From assembly GCA_013815405.1 (NCBI GenBank), contig JACDGF010000184.1, positions 1-5,213 on the forward strand: 5,213 nt of DNA. Reading direction: 5' to 3'. Below the pieces are notes generated by a model. That model ran no database searches and was not told the origin of the DNA. It saw nothing but the letters and a program-made list of their open reading frames with translations. Below are positions 1-5,213 of this stretch, piece after piece; within the stretch, counting starts at the first letter, position 1; the number at the start of each line of letters is the position of its first letter. Made by a program: the position numbers and the translations under genes. This stretch comes from Caulobacteraceae bacterium (GTDB lineage: Bacteria; Pseudomonadota; Alphaproteobacteria; Caulobacterales; Caulobacteraceae).

Positions 1-923
1 ATCGTGGCCGGCGCCCCGCCCAAAAAGGCGGCGAGCTTGCTTCCGTCCAGGCCGATCGGGCGCCGCCACAGATAGCGCATCTCCAGAAGCTCCCGGAACG
101 TCTCCACGAACGGCGAAAGAGCGATCACCAGCGGGTAGGGAAAGGGCCGGAGCGGCAGGTCGGGCCGGCCCGTGACCCGCCGGATCGCGCCGGCCATGTC
201 GTCGGCGCGGGCCAGCCAGTGGCCGGCGAAGTGGAAGACCTGGAAATCGGCCAGCTCCGCCTCGCGATCCGCCAGCCGCGCGACCGTCTCGGCCAGGTTC
301 GGCAGATAGGCCCAGGCGTGGCCCACCTGGGCCGGGCCGGGCGAATAGACCGCGCGCACCGCCCCGCCCCGGCGCCGGGTCAGCCAGCCAAGGCCGCTGT
401 TGGGGGCCGCCGGCCCGAAGAAATCGCCGGCCCTCACGATCAGCACCCGGACGCCCGCCGTCGACGCCTCGCGCAACATCGCCTCCATCTCGACGCGGAT
501 CCTGCCCTTGCGCGTGACCGGCGCCTGAGGCGCGTCCTCGCCGATTAGGGGCCCGGCGTCGGGGGCGAAGTTGTAGACATTGCCCGGAAAGACGATCCGC
601 GCGCCCACCGCCTTTGCCGCGGCGATGGTTGACCGGAGCATCGGCACGGCGAGGCCCCGCCAGTTGCGGTAGCCGGGCGGATTGGCGGCGTGGACGATCA
701 GCCCCGCGCCCTCGGCGGCGGCCGCCACATCGGCGCCGATCATCGCGTCGCCCGCCACCCATTCGATAGGCATGCGTGGCCCGGCCTTGATCGCCGCGGC
801 CCTGGGATCGCGGGCCAGGGCGCGGATGCGCCAGCCGCGCTTGATCAGGGCGCAGGCGGCGTGGCCGCCGAACGAGCCGGTGGCCCCGATCACCAGGGCG
901 GTCTTTTGCGGGGATGGGGTCAT
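1..923 (-). CDS. NAD(P)-binding epimerase/atypical SDR-family protein (3' end outside window)
   Basis: Reading leftwards from the ATG at 923 gives 307 uninterrupted codons that run off the left edge, so the C-terminus is missing. The N-terminus is a Rossmann fold: beta strand TALVIGATGSFGG with the dinucleotide motif GxxGxxG (G13, G16, G19), an acidic end of strand two replaced by ALARDPR (37-43), and GD at 58-59. Typical extended-SDR landmarks follow: VHAANPPG (77-84), GNVYNFAP (114-121), and the substrate-side segment RAGDFFGP (164-171). These support an NAD-dependent epimerase/dehydratase-like protein in the cytoplasm. Families of this kind are usually 310-340 residues, so little is lost. 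The catalytic YxxxK is not visible: where it should lie, before E145, the sequence is T137-RKG-R141. The protein may therefore be an atypical SDR with a different reaction or only a binding role. The substrate is unknown. The start is supported by AAGGAG seven bases upstream. The gene lies divergent to a LysR regulator, which is its likely controller. Confidence 0.88.
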   Translation of the reverse strand, partial: MTPSPQKTALVIGATGSFGGHAACALIKRGWRIRALARDPRAAAIKAGPRMPIEWVAGDAMIGADVAAAAEGAGLIVHAANPPGYRNWRGLAVPMLRSTIAAAKAVGARIVFPGNVYNFAPDAGPLIGEDAPQAPVTRKGRIRVEMEAMLREASTAGVRVLIVRAGDFFGPAAPNSGLGWLTRRRGGAVRAVYSPGPAQVGHAWAYLPNLAETVARLADREAELADFQVFHFAGHWLARADDMAGAIRRVTGRPDLPLRPFPYPLVIALSPFVETFRELLEMRYLWRRPIGLDGSKLAAFLGGAPAT

Positions 924-930
924 CGGAAAG

Positions 931-936
931 CTCCTT
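931..936 (-). promoter_or_regulatory. Ribosome binding site of the epimerase-like gene
   Basis: The minus strand reads AAGGAG followed by seven bases and ATG at 923. This is a near-perfect Shine-Dalgarno sequence at standard spacing and it fixes the start of the SDR-like gene. Confidence 0.7.
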
Positions 937-970
937 GAAGGTCGACGCCATCATCGTCGCCTGGAAACCT

Positions 971-1010
971 ATTCGGAATTGTATATTATCGTGGAACAGA
1001 TATTCATGAA
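971..1010. promoter_or_regulatory. Divergent promoter/operator region between SDR-like gene and LysR gene
   Basis: This 40-bp block is clearly AT-richer than its surroundings and lies between two divergent starts. It holds two short dyads: ATTC-G-GAAT at 971-979 and the perfect palindrome TTCATGAA at 1003-1010, about 30 bp apart. On the minus strand, TTCATG and TAATAT (983-988) are separated by 16 bases and could be a -35/-10 pair for the SDR-like gene. On the plus strand, TATATT at 982-987 could be the -10 of the LysR gene. LysR-type regulators commonly bind such AT-rich dyads in the shared intergenic region and repress their own gene. The role here is inferred from layout, and the exact elements are uncertain. 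Confidence 0.45.
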
Positions 1011-1013
1011 CGC

Positions 1014-1913
1014 ATGGCCCGCCCGCCGCCTTGGGATCTCTATCGCTCGTTCCTCGCGGTCATGGACGCCGGCAGCCTGTCGGGCGCCGCGCGCGATCTG
1101 GCAATCGCCCAGCCCACGGTCGGCCGGCACATCGAGGCTCTCGAGCGGAGCCTGGGGTGCGGCGCCTTGTTCACCCGGTCGCCGGGAGGTCTGCGCCCCA
1201 CGAGCGTGGCGCGGGCGCTCGCGCCTCAGGCCCGGGCCATGGCCTCCGCCGCCGAGACCCTGGCCCGCACGGCGTCCGGCGAGGGCGGCGAGGTGCGCGG
1301 AGCCGTGCGCCTGACGGCCAGCGACATCGTCGGTGTCGAGGTCCTGCCGCCCATCCTCACGGCGTTTCGCGAGGCGTGGCCCAAGGTCGACATCGAACTG
1401 GCGCTGTCCAACCGGCTGGAGGACCTCCTGCGCCGCGACGCGGACATCGCCGTGCGTATGGCCAGGCCCACCCAGAACGCCCTGTTCGCCCGTCGCGTGG
1501 GGGTCGTGAACCTCACCTTCCACGCCCACCGCGACTATCTCGCCAGGCACGGCGAACCGCGGTCCATCGGCGAGCTTCGCGGCCACACCCTGATCGGCTT
1601 CGACCGGGTCAGACCCATCGCCAGGGCGATCAGCCAGATCGATTTCGAAGTTTCCCGCGAGCTCTTCGCCCTGCGCACCGACAGCGAGGTCGCCCAGCTC
1701 GCCCATTTGCGCGCCGGCTTCGGCATCTGCCCCTGCCAGCCCGCCATCGCCCGCCGCGACCCCGACCTCGTCCCCATCCTCACCGGAATCTTCGGCTTCG
1801 ACCTGGAGGTCTGGGTGGTCATGCACGAGGACCTCAAGGCCGATCGGCGCATGCGCCTGCTGTTCGATCATCTGGCCCAGGGACTTAAGGCCGGCCTCGA
1901 CGCCGGAGGTTAG
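1014..1913 (+). CDS. LysR-family transcriptional regulator
   Basis: This is a complete 299-residue protein, the usual LysR length. Residues 7-66 form the N-terminal winged helix-turn-helix: WDLYRSFLAVMDAGSLSGAA, then the recognition segment AQPTVGRHIEALE (32-44), then LFTRSPGGLRPTS (52-64), all characteristic of the family. Residues about 95-295 form the effector-binding domain. They begin GAVRLTASDIVGVEVLPPIL and include the segment AGFGICPCQPAIARRDP (234-250), typical of a LysR subgroup that controls a divergent gene. C239 and C241 form a CPC pair in this segment; a redox role is possible but unproven. The inducer cannot be told. The ATG at 1014 starts exactly at the HTH domain, and no in-frame start exists upstream in the gap. 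No good Shine-Dalgarno sequence precedes it, so translation may be weak or nearly leaderless. The SDR-like gene across the 90-bp gap is the likely target. Confidence 0.93.
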   Translation: MARPPPWDLYRSFLAVMDAGSLSGAARDLAIAQPTVGRHIEALERSLGCGALFTRSPGGLRPTSVARALAPQARAMASAAETLARTASGEGGEVRGAVRLTASDIVGVEVLPPILTAFREAWPKVDIELALSNRLEDLLRRDADIAVRMARPTQNALFARRVGVVNLTFHAHRDYLARHGEPRSIGELRGHTLIGFDRVRPIARAISQIDFEVSRELFALRTDSEVAQLAHLRAGFGICPCQPAIARRDPDLVPILTGIFGFDLEVWVVMHEDLKADRRMRLLFDHLAQGLKAGLDAGG

Positions 1914-1931
1914 CGACTGGGAGATGTCGCC

Positions 1932-1960
1932 TTGAAACTTAGGGGCGCGGCCATTAGGGT
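1932..1960 (+). promoter_or_regulatory. Candidate promoter of tRNA-Arg
   Basis: TTGAAA (1932-1937) and TAGGGT (1955-1960) are separated by exactly 17 bases. This resembles a housekeeping sigma-70-type promoter with a good -35 and a weak -10. Transcription would start near 1967, about 20 bases before the tRNA. Assignment rests on spacing and position only. Confidence 0.45.
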
Positions 1961-1967
1961 CCGCGCC
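1944..1967. repeat. Inverted repeat around the tRNA promoter -10
   Basis: GGCGCGG (1944-1950) and CCGCGCC (1961-1967) form a perfect 7-bp inverted repeat with a 10-base loop that contains the putative -10. It lies 30 bases after the LysR stop and lacks a T tract. It could be a weak terminator for the LysR transcript or a structural element at the tRNA promoter; chance in GC-rich DNA is also possible. Confidence 0.4.
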
Positions 1968-1986
1968 TTCGCCGATCAGGCGGCGC

Positions 1987-2063
1987 GCGCTCGTAGCTCA
2001 GCTGGATAGAGCACCAGACTACGAATCTGGGGGTCGGGCGTTCGAATCGCTCCGAGCGCGCCA
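1987..2063 (+). tRNA. tRNA-Arg (anticodon ACG)
   Basis: All cloverleaf parts can be placed. The acceptor arms are GCGCTCG (1987-1993) with CGAGCGC (2053-2059), followed by discriminator G2060 and encoded CCA (2061-2063). The D stem is GCTC/GAGC (1996-1999, 2009-2012). The anticodon stem is CCAGA/TCTGG with loop CTACGAA, giving anticodon ACG at 2021-2023. The T arm is GGGCG-TTCGAAT-CGCTC with one G-T pair at 2037/2051. A20 in the D loop (2006) is the known arginine identity base. The wobble A is normally deaminated to inosine by TadA, so this tRNA would read CGU, CGC and CGA, the main Arg codons in a genome of this composition. The gene stands alone between the LysR gene and an unrelated exported-protein gene. 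Confidence 0.97.
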
Positions 2064-2083
2064 ATCCCTTCGATGATCGATGA

Positions 2084-2127
2084 CCCGCTGCGAGCCTGTA
2101 ACCGGCGCCGCGCCGCGCGGGTTTTTT
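2084..2127 (+). terminator. Rho-independent terminator of tRNA-Arg
   Basis: The core hairpin is CCGCG (2108-2112), loop CCG, CGCGG (2116-2120), followed by G and six T (2122-2127), starting 44 bases after the tRNA CCA. An alternative longer stem pairs CCCGC-GCG (2084-2092, one bulged T) with CGCGCGGG (2114-2121) and ends directly at the T run. Either form is a normal intrinsic terminator. Confidence 0.8.
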
Positions 2128-2137
2128 CTCCACCGCA

Positions 2138-2166
2138 TTGAACTCTCGAGCCCCCGGCGGTGACAC
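2138..2166 (+). promoter_or_regulatory. Weak candidate promoter of the exported EF-hand protein gene
   Basis: TTGAAC (2138-2143) and TGACAC (2161-2166) are 17 bases apart, just after the tRNA terminator and about 60 bases before the start codon. The -10 is poor, so this is only a placement suggestion. A promoter is expected here because the upstream terminator isolates the gene. Confidence 0.2.
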
Positions 2167-2212
2167 ACCCAAGCGAGGGTACGGGCTTTCCGGCCAACCG
2201 GTCGGGATCATC

Positions 2213-2218
2213 AGGAGG
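2213..2218 (+). promoter_or_regulatory. Strong ribosome binding site of the exported EF-hand protein gene
   Basis: AGGAGG lies eight bases before the ATG at 2227, a full match to the anti-Shine-Dalgarno sequence. It decides the start and indicates efficient translation. Confidence 0.8.
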
Positions 2219-2226
2219 AGCGGACC

Positions 2227-3669
2227 ATGAATCATGTCACCACGGGTATCGTCGCAACGTCGCTCGCATCCGCGATCGGCATCGCGAGTTTGACGTCCAC
2301 CGCCGCCCACGCGGCGCAACCGCCGCCGCCGTGCCACCCCAATCCGAACGCCACGCAAGACCGGCAGACCGTCCTGTCGCGTGGGGACATCGTCGCCTTG
2401 CCCCAAGCGTTACGCACCCGGCTCGCCGGGCTGGCGGGGCGCCCCCACAGCCAACTGCCCACTCAGGCCTACGCGGAAGCGGCTCAACCGAGCCGGCTGT
2501 TCCAGTACTACCTGCTCGACACCTCCGGCTTCGAGCCCAATCCCTTCACCCACCTGTTTCCCGGCATCAACCAGAAGGCGATGCTGACCGCGACCGGGCC
2601 CCAGTGCGGGCTGCCGACGATCGGTTCGGTGCGCGTCGCCCTGGAGCCGAAGCCCGGTTTGCCCACCGATCCCAATGACGTGGAGGCCTTCATCGACGTC
2701 TTCACCGACATCGCAGGCCTCTTCGTCATCAACAATGAGAGCGGCTGGTACGAGGGGTGGATGATCCATGACCTGAGGGTCGCGCCCGTCTCCTCGGCGG
2801 AGGGGCGCCCCGCCTTCGGGACCATCACCCAGGCCGACGCCGACGCGCTCCAGGCGATCGGCGGTCATCACAACCAGCCCGGCGCCGTCTTCACCACCGA
2901 CGGGAGGGCGGCGCACCTGCCCAGCCCGGACGACCACTTCCCGGGCCAGCAGACCAACGTCGTGCCCCTTCAACTGAGCATGGGGGCGTGGAACACGCTG
3001 CAACAGAGTGACGGCCACGCCTACTGGGAGTTCAACTACACGACCAACTGGATCCATCCGCTGTATGAGCTCCCCTTCACCGGCGGCATTCCGGGGACCT
3101 TCGAGGCCGGAAAAATCGGCGCGCTCCAGTCGATCATTCCGGGCTCGGGGCCATCGGGGATCAAGAACGACCCGGTGCGCTACGGGGATGACCCGAACGA
3201 CAAGGGCGTGATCCAGGCCTCGGGGCCCCGGGACCCGGACAAGTTCGAGGCCGCCTTCGACCAGCAGCGCGAGTTCCGCGCGCGCTTCATTCCCAGCGGC
3301 CTGGCCAAGGAGATCTTCCTCGACGTCTACGAGCGGCTCGCCTCGTTCGAGCCGACCGTCACCAGTTTCAACCAGCGGCTGTTCGACGCCTACGCGGTCG
3401 AGGTGGCGCGGGTCGACACGGACCACGACGGCGTCGTTTCGGCCCTGGAAGGCGACGTCGACACGGCGTCGGACGGATTTCCCGACAACAAGCGGCTGTT
3501 CATTCCGGCCACGGAGTTCAACCGCTTCGCCGTCACCCGCGAGATCAACGACGGGCTGCTCGCGCCCCGCTTCGCCCCCAGCCAGAAGGCTTGGGTGATG
3601 TCGGGTGAGCTTGTGAGGGTGAATCCCGCGGTTCCCGCTTCCGCGGGCCGCGACGCCGACGACCGGTAA
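2227..3669 (+). CDS. Exported protein of unknown function with one EF-hand calcium-binding loop
   Basis: This is a complete 480-residue protein. Residues 1-29 look like a Sec signal peptide: a hydrophobic run TGIVATSLASAIGIASL, then the site AHA|AQ. The n-region is unusual in having His but no Lys or Arg. The mature protein should be periplasmic or secreted, and its two cysteines (C36, C127) could pair. The main body (about 45-390) is not one I recognise. It is rich in aromatic residues, Gly, Pro and Asp, for example SGWYEGWMIHDLRV (172-185), HHNQPGAVF (214-222) and YWEFNYTTNWIHPLYELPF (266-284). Residues 397-408 (DTDHDGVVSALE) match every key position of an EF-hand loop: D1, D3, D5, G6, V8, S9, E12. 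A degenerate second loop may end at FIPATEFNRF (425-434), but the spacing is too short for a normal pair. The tail 465-480 is Ala/Asp-rich and probably disordered. No enzyme motif is evident. The gene stands alone after the tRNA terminator. Calcium binding is inferred from the loop only. Confidence 0.85.
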   Translation: MNHVTTGIVATSLASAIGIASLTSTAAHAAQPPPPCHPNPNATQDRQTVLSRGDIVALPQALRTRLAGLAGRPHSQLPTQAYAEAAQPSRLFQYYLLDTSGFEPNPFTHLFPGINQKAMLTATGPQCGLPTIGSVRVALEPKPGLPTDPNDVEAFIDVFTDIAGLFVINNESGWYEGWMIHDLRVAPVSSAEGRPAFGTITQADADALQAIGGHHNQPGAVFTTDGRAAHLPSPDDHFPGQQTNVVPLQLSMGAWNTLQQSDGHAYWEFNYTTNWIHPLYELPFTGGIPGTFEAGKIGALQSIIPGSGPSGIKNDPVRYGDDPNDKGVIQASGPRDPDKFEAAFDQQREFRARFIPSGLAKEIFLDVYERLASFEPTVTSFNQRLFDAYAVEVARVDTDHDGVVSALEGDVDTASDGFPDNKRLFIPATEFNRFAVTREINDGLLAPRFAPSQKAWVMSGELVRVNPAVPASAGRDADDR

Positions 3670-3677
3670 GGAACGCG

Positions 3678-3707
3678 GGCGGGCTCGGCGCGGGACCATC
3701 GCCCGCC
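3678..3707 (+). terminator. GC-rich hairpin after the EF-hand protein gene, possible terminator
   Basis: GGCGGGC (3678-3684) and GCCCGCC (3701-3707) form a perfect 7-bp stem with a 16-base loop, nine bases after the stop codon. There is no T run, so it would be at best a factor-assisted terminator or a 3'-end stabiliser of the mRNA. Confidence 0.35.
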
Positions 3708-3718
3708 GATCGGGGGCC

Positions 3719-3741
3719 AGGCAGACGATCGTCGATTGCCT
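3719..3741. repeat. Nested palindrome
   Basis: AGGCA (3719-3723) and TGCCT (3737-3741) enclose the perfect 10-bp palindrome GACGATCGTC (3724-3733). It could be a protein-binding dyad or a remnant of a repeat element. It lies in the non-coding gap before the truncated efflux gene. Confidence 0.4.
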
Positions 3742-3770
3742 CGCCCAGGCACTGGCTCGCGCGCCCCTTC

Positions 3771-3783
3771 ACCCCTTTGGGGT
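3771..3783. repeat. Small hairpin ACCCC-TTT-GGGGT
   Basis: This is a perfect 5-bp inverted repeat with a 3-base loop, directly abutting the larger hairpin that begins at 3784. Its position suggests that it belongs to the same repeat unit. Confidence 0.35.
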
Positions 3784-4517
3784 TCCTCCCCCGTGAAACC
3801 ATCCACGGGGGAGGATCTGTTCAATCCTCCCTTGCGAGCGCGGTGAGGCCGGGAAATGGCGTGGGGTCCATCGGCGCCGAGCGCTGCGCGACCACCCCGC
3901 TGATCGCCACGCCTTTGCCGGTCGGCGACGGGCTCGCCCTCATTCGCCGGCGGCCCGACATCCGCCAGGCCGAACGGCGCCTCACGGGCGAGACGGCGCG
4001 CATCGGCGTCGCCACGGCCGATCTCTATCCGACCATCACCCTGGGCGGCACGGTCGGAACGACCTCGACCACGGTCGGCGGCCTGGGCGACAGCAATGCC
4101 TTTCGCTACAGCGTCTGGCCGCTGCTCACCTGGAGCTTCCCCAACATCGGCGTCGCCCGCGCCCGCGTCCGTCAAGCCAAGGCGCGGACCGCCGCCGCCT
4201 TGGCCAGCTTCGACGGGGTGGTCCTCGCCGCCCTTCAGGACGCCCAATCGGCCCTCGCCGCCTATGTCCGCGAGCGCGACCGCCACCAGGCCCTGACCGC
4301 CTCGCGCGACAACGCCGCCGAGGCGGCGAGCCTGAGCCGCCTGCGCTTCCAGCGCGGGGCCGACGACTTCCTCACCCAGCTCGACGCCGAGCGCGCCCTC
4401 GGCGAAGCGGAGTTGGCCCTGACGGAGTCGGCCGCCGAGGTCGCCGCCGACCAGGTCATCCTCTTCCAGGCGCTCGGCGGCGGCTGGGAAGGCGCGAGCA
4501 TGACGGCGCCGCCTTAG
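3777..4517 (+). pseudogene. 5'-truncated NodT/OprM-type efflux outer-membrane protein (C-terminal half only)
   Basis: The recognisable homology starts near 3879 and runs to the TAG at 4517, about 210 residues. An open frame continues upstream and could start at TTG 3777, but residues 1-34 of that reading merely translate the hairpin repeats. Family signatures, in residues of that reading, are ATPLPVGDGLALIRRRPDIR (44-63), AERRLTGETARIGVATADLY (65-84), the WSFPNIGVARARVRQAK segment (119-135) of the second helical/barrel repeat, and LRFQRGADDFLTQLDAERAL (189-208). Intact proteins of this family are trimeric channels of RND efflux pumps, about 450-500 residues, with a signal peptide and usually a lipobox cysteine. 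All of that plus the first repeat is missing here. Half a monomer cannot form the channel, so I infer a pseudogene left by a deletion or rearrangement. No periplasmic adaptor or RND pump gene adjoins it. The remaining reading frame has no stop or frameshift, so the loss may be recent or the remnant may still be translated. Confidence 0.8.
3784..3831. repeat. Two overlapping, mutually exclusive hairpins (interspersed-repeat-like)
   Basis: Arm 1, TCCTCCCCCGTG (3784-3795), pairs perfectly over 12 bp with arm 2 (3804-3815) across an 8-base loop. The end of arm 2, GGGAGGAT (3809-3816), can instead pair over 8 bp with arm 3, ATCCTCCC (3824-3831). The two structures cannot form together. Short CCTCCCCC/GGGGGAGG hairpins resemble interspersed intergenic repeats that I recall from Caulobacter-type genomes, but I could not search for copies. 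An attenuator is the alternative reading. There is no T run after either hairpin. Confidence 0.55.
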
Positions 4518-4530
4518 CGGCCCGTCACCC

Positions 4531-5124
4531 TCACCGTTTCGCCGGATGGACGGCGCGCGCCCTGGCGTCGCCGAAGGTCCGGCGGAGGGTTTCGGCGGCG
4601 AAATTGGCGCTCATCCTCGCCTGGGCGCCCGAGCGGTCGGTCCCCGATCCGGCCGACGCCGCGGTGGTCGCCACATCGACGTAGCCGGTCGGATCCAGGG
4701 CCCCCAGCAAGGTCATCCCTAGGGCGGCGCCGTTGAAGCCGCCCCGGCTGGCGTTCACCTTCACCGCGAAGGTCCCCAAGGGCTGCCCGGTCGACGGATC
4801 GACCACGGCCACGCGGCCCCTGGCCGCATTGTCGTCGCCCATCAGCATCGCCTTGGCGGCGTTCTTCAGATGCACCTTGTCCACCTCGATCCTCAAGGTG
4901 ATCGGCCGGCCGATGTCCCCGTAGAGGGCGGCCTCCCTGACCACCGCGGCCCTGAGCATGTCGGCGAAGGCGGGCGGGGCCGCGGAGTCGTGCTGCACGA
5001 CCTCCACGTCGGCCACATGGGTCGACCCGTCCGAGGGGGCGACGCCTCGCGCCGGGGCGGCGGCGGCGCCCGTGGCCAGCGCCCAGGCCAGGGCGGCGAG
5101 CGCGAGAGGTTTGATGTCGAGCAT
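4531..5124 (-). CDS. Small exported protein of unknown function (DUF4410-like)
   Basis: This is a complete 197-residue protein. Residues 1-25 form a signal peptide: MLDIK, a hydrophobic Ala/Leu run, and a likely cleavage APA|RG. There is no lipobox cysteine, and in fact no cysteine at all, so the product should be soluble in the periplasm. The body has a tract of predicted beta strand, ITLRIEVDKVHLKN (75-88), then AKAMLMGDDNAARGRVAVVD (90-109), then GQPLGTFAVKVNA (113-125). The pattern 'small hydrophobic loop, G-x-V-x-V-x-D-x-x-T-G-x-x-L-G' resembles DUF4410-type exported proteins found in alphaproteobacteria; this link is by eye only. The C-terminus (163-197) is an amphipathic, Arg-rich helix. 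No strong Shine-Dalgarno sequence precedes the ATG at 5124. The preceding gene ends 15 bases upstream on the same strand, so translation may be coupled in an operon. The gene is convergent with the efflux remnant, with a 13-base gap and no terminator between. Confidence 0.85.
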   Translation of the reverse strand: MLDIKPLALAALAWALATGAAAAPARGVAPSDGSTHVADVEVVQHDSAAPPAFADMLRAAVVREAALYGDIGRPITLRIEVDKVHLKNAAKAMLMGDDNAARGRVAVVDPSTGQPLGTFAVKVNASRGGFNGAALGMTLLGALDPTGYVDVATTAASAGSGTDRSGAQARMSANFAAETLRRTFGDARARAVHPAKR

Positions 5125-5139
5125 CGTGGCGCTTCGGCC

Positions 5140-5213
5140 CTAGCGGCCGACTTGAGCCTCGGAGTTGAACGCCGGCTGCATGTTCGCCAGCCCGCCCATC
5201 CAGCGCTGGTCGC
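5140..5213 (-). CDS. C-terminal end of an upstream gene (partial, 5' part outside window)
   Basis: Reading leftwards from the right edge, 23 codons end with TAG at 5142-5140: DQRWMGGLANMQPAFNSEAQ and then VGR. Nearly every third base is G or C, which is the codon habit of the neighbouring genes, so this is very probably the tail of a real coding region. The product cannot be identified from so little. The stop lies 15 bases before the start of the small exported protein gene, which points to one transcript. Confidence 0.6.
   Translation of the reverse strand, partial: DQRWMGGLANMQPAFNSEAQVGR

Noticed and set aside
219..938. Plus-strand open frames opposite the epimerase-like gene
   Set aside because: They are low-complexity Arg/Ala/Pro-rich shadow readings. 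The minus strand has the Rossmann motif and a good ribosome binding site.
969..1871. Long minus-strand open frame opposite the LysR gene
   Set aside because: The plus strand encodes an unmistakable LysR protein over the same bases. The minus reading has no recognisable domain.
1954..2406. Open frames on the minus strand across the tRNA, with peptides such as GAIRTPDPQIRSLV or ERPTPRFVVW
   Set aside because: They are antisense translations of the tRNA-Arg gene. Peptides of this kind are a known database artefact that recurs wherever this tRNA occurs. The real feature is the tRNA.
2410..3699. Long 429-codon open frame on the minus strand opposite the EF-hand protein gene
   Set aside because: It is a shadow frame caused by high GC content. 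The plus-strand gene has the strong ribosome binding site, signal peptide and EF-hand motif; the minus frame has none of these.
2052..3884. CCGAGCGC in the tRNA 3' end (2052-2059) and again at the efflux truncation (3877-3884), as possible att sites of an island
   Set aside because: Eight matching GC-rich bases are too short for a tRNA attachment duplication, and no integrase is present. Chance is the better explanation.
1..5213. CRISPR array, transposase, phage, toxin-antitoxin or defence genes
   Set aside because: I looked for spaced direct repeats, DDE or recombinase motifs, and small paired genes and found none that could be supported.

Overview
The window is high-GC DNA with strong G/C preference at third codon positions. 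Its gene types and tRNA sequence fit an alphaproteobacterium, most likely of the Caulobacter/Phenylobacterium kind. This placement is inferred from composition and sequence style, not from a database match. It looks like ordinary chromosome with one disturbed stretch in the middle.

Left part (1-1913): a divergent pair. On the minus strand is the N-terminal 307 residues of an NAD(P)-binding epimerase/short-chain dehydrogenase-like protein, which runs off the left edge. Opposite it, across a 90-bp AT-richer gap, lies a complete 299-residue LysR-family regulator. The layout is the classic one in which the regulator controls the divergent enzyme gene and itself.

Centre (1914-2226): a complete tRNA-Arg(ACG) gene with encoded CCA, a plausible promoter in front and a GC-hairpin/T6 terminator behind.

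Middle (2227-3669): a gene with a strong Shine-Dalgarno site encodes a 480-residue exported protein. I do not recognise its main body. Near its C-terminus is one textbook EF-hand calcium-binding loop. This is the least explained gene of the window.

Right part (3670-5213): a 160-bp stretch dense in inverted repeats, including two overlapping and mutually exclusive hairpins, leads into a 5'-truncated NodT/OprM-type efflux outer-membrane gene. Only its C-terminal half remains, with no signal peptide, lipobox or N-terminal half and no pump genes beside it, so it is probably a pseudogene. Facing it on the minus strand is a small exported protein of unknown function (197 residues). Directly upstream of that, in the same direction, is the last 23 codons of another gene, so these two probably form an operon.

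I found no CRISPR array, no transposase, no phage gene and no clear multi-gene novel system. The points most worth a second look are the secreted EF-hand protein, the repeat cluster at the efflux-gene truncation point, and the SDR-like protein without the canonical Tyr/Lys pair.
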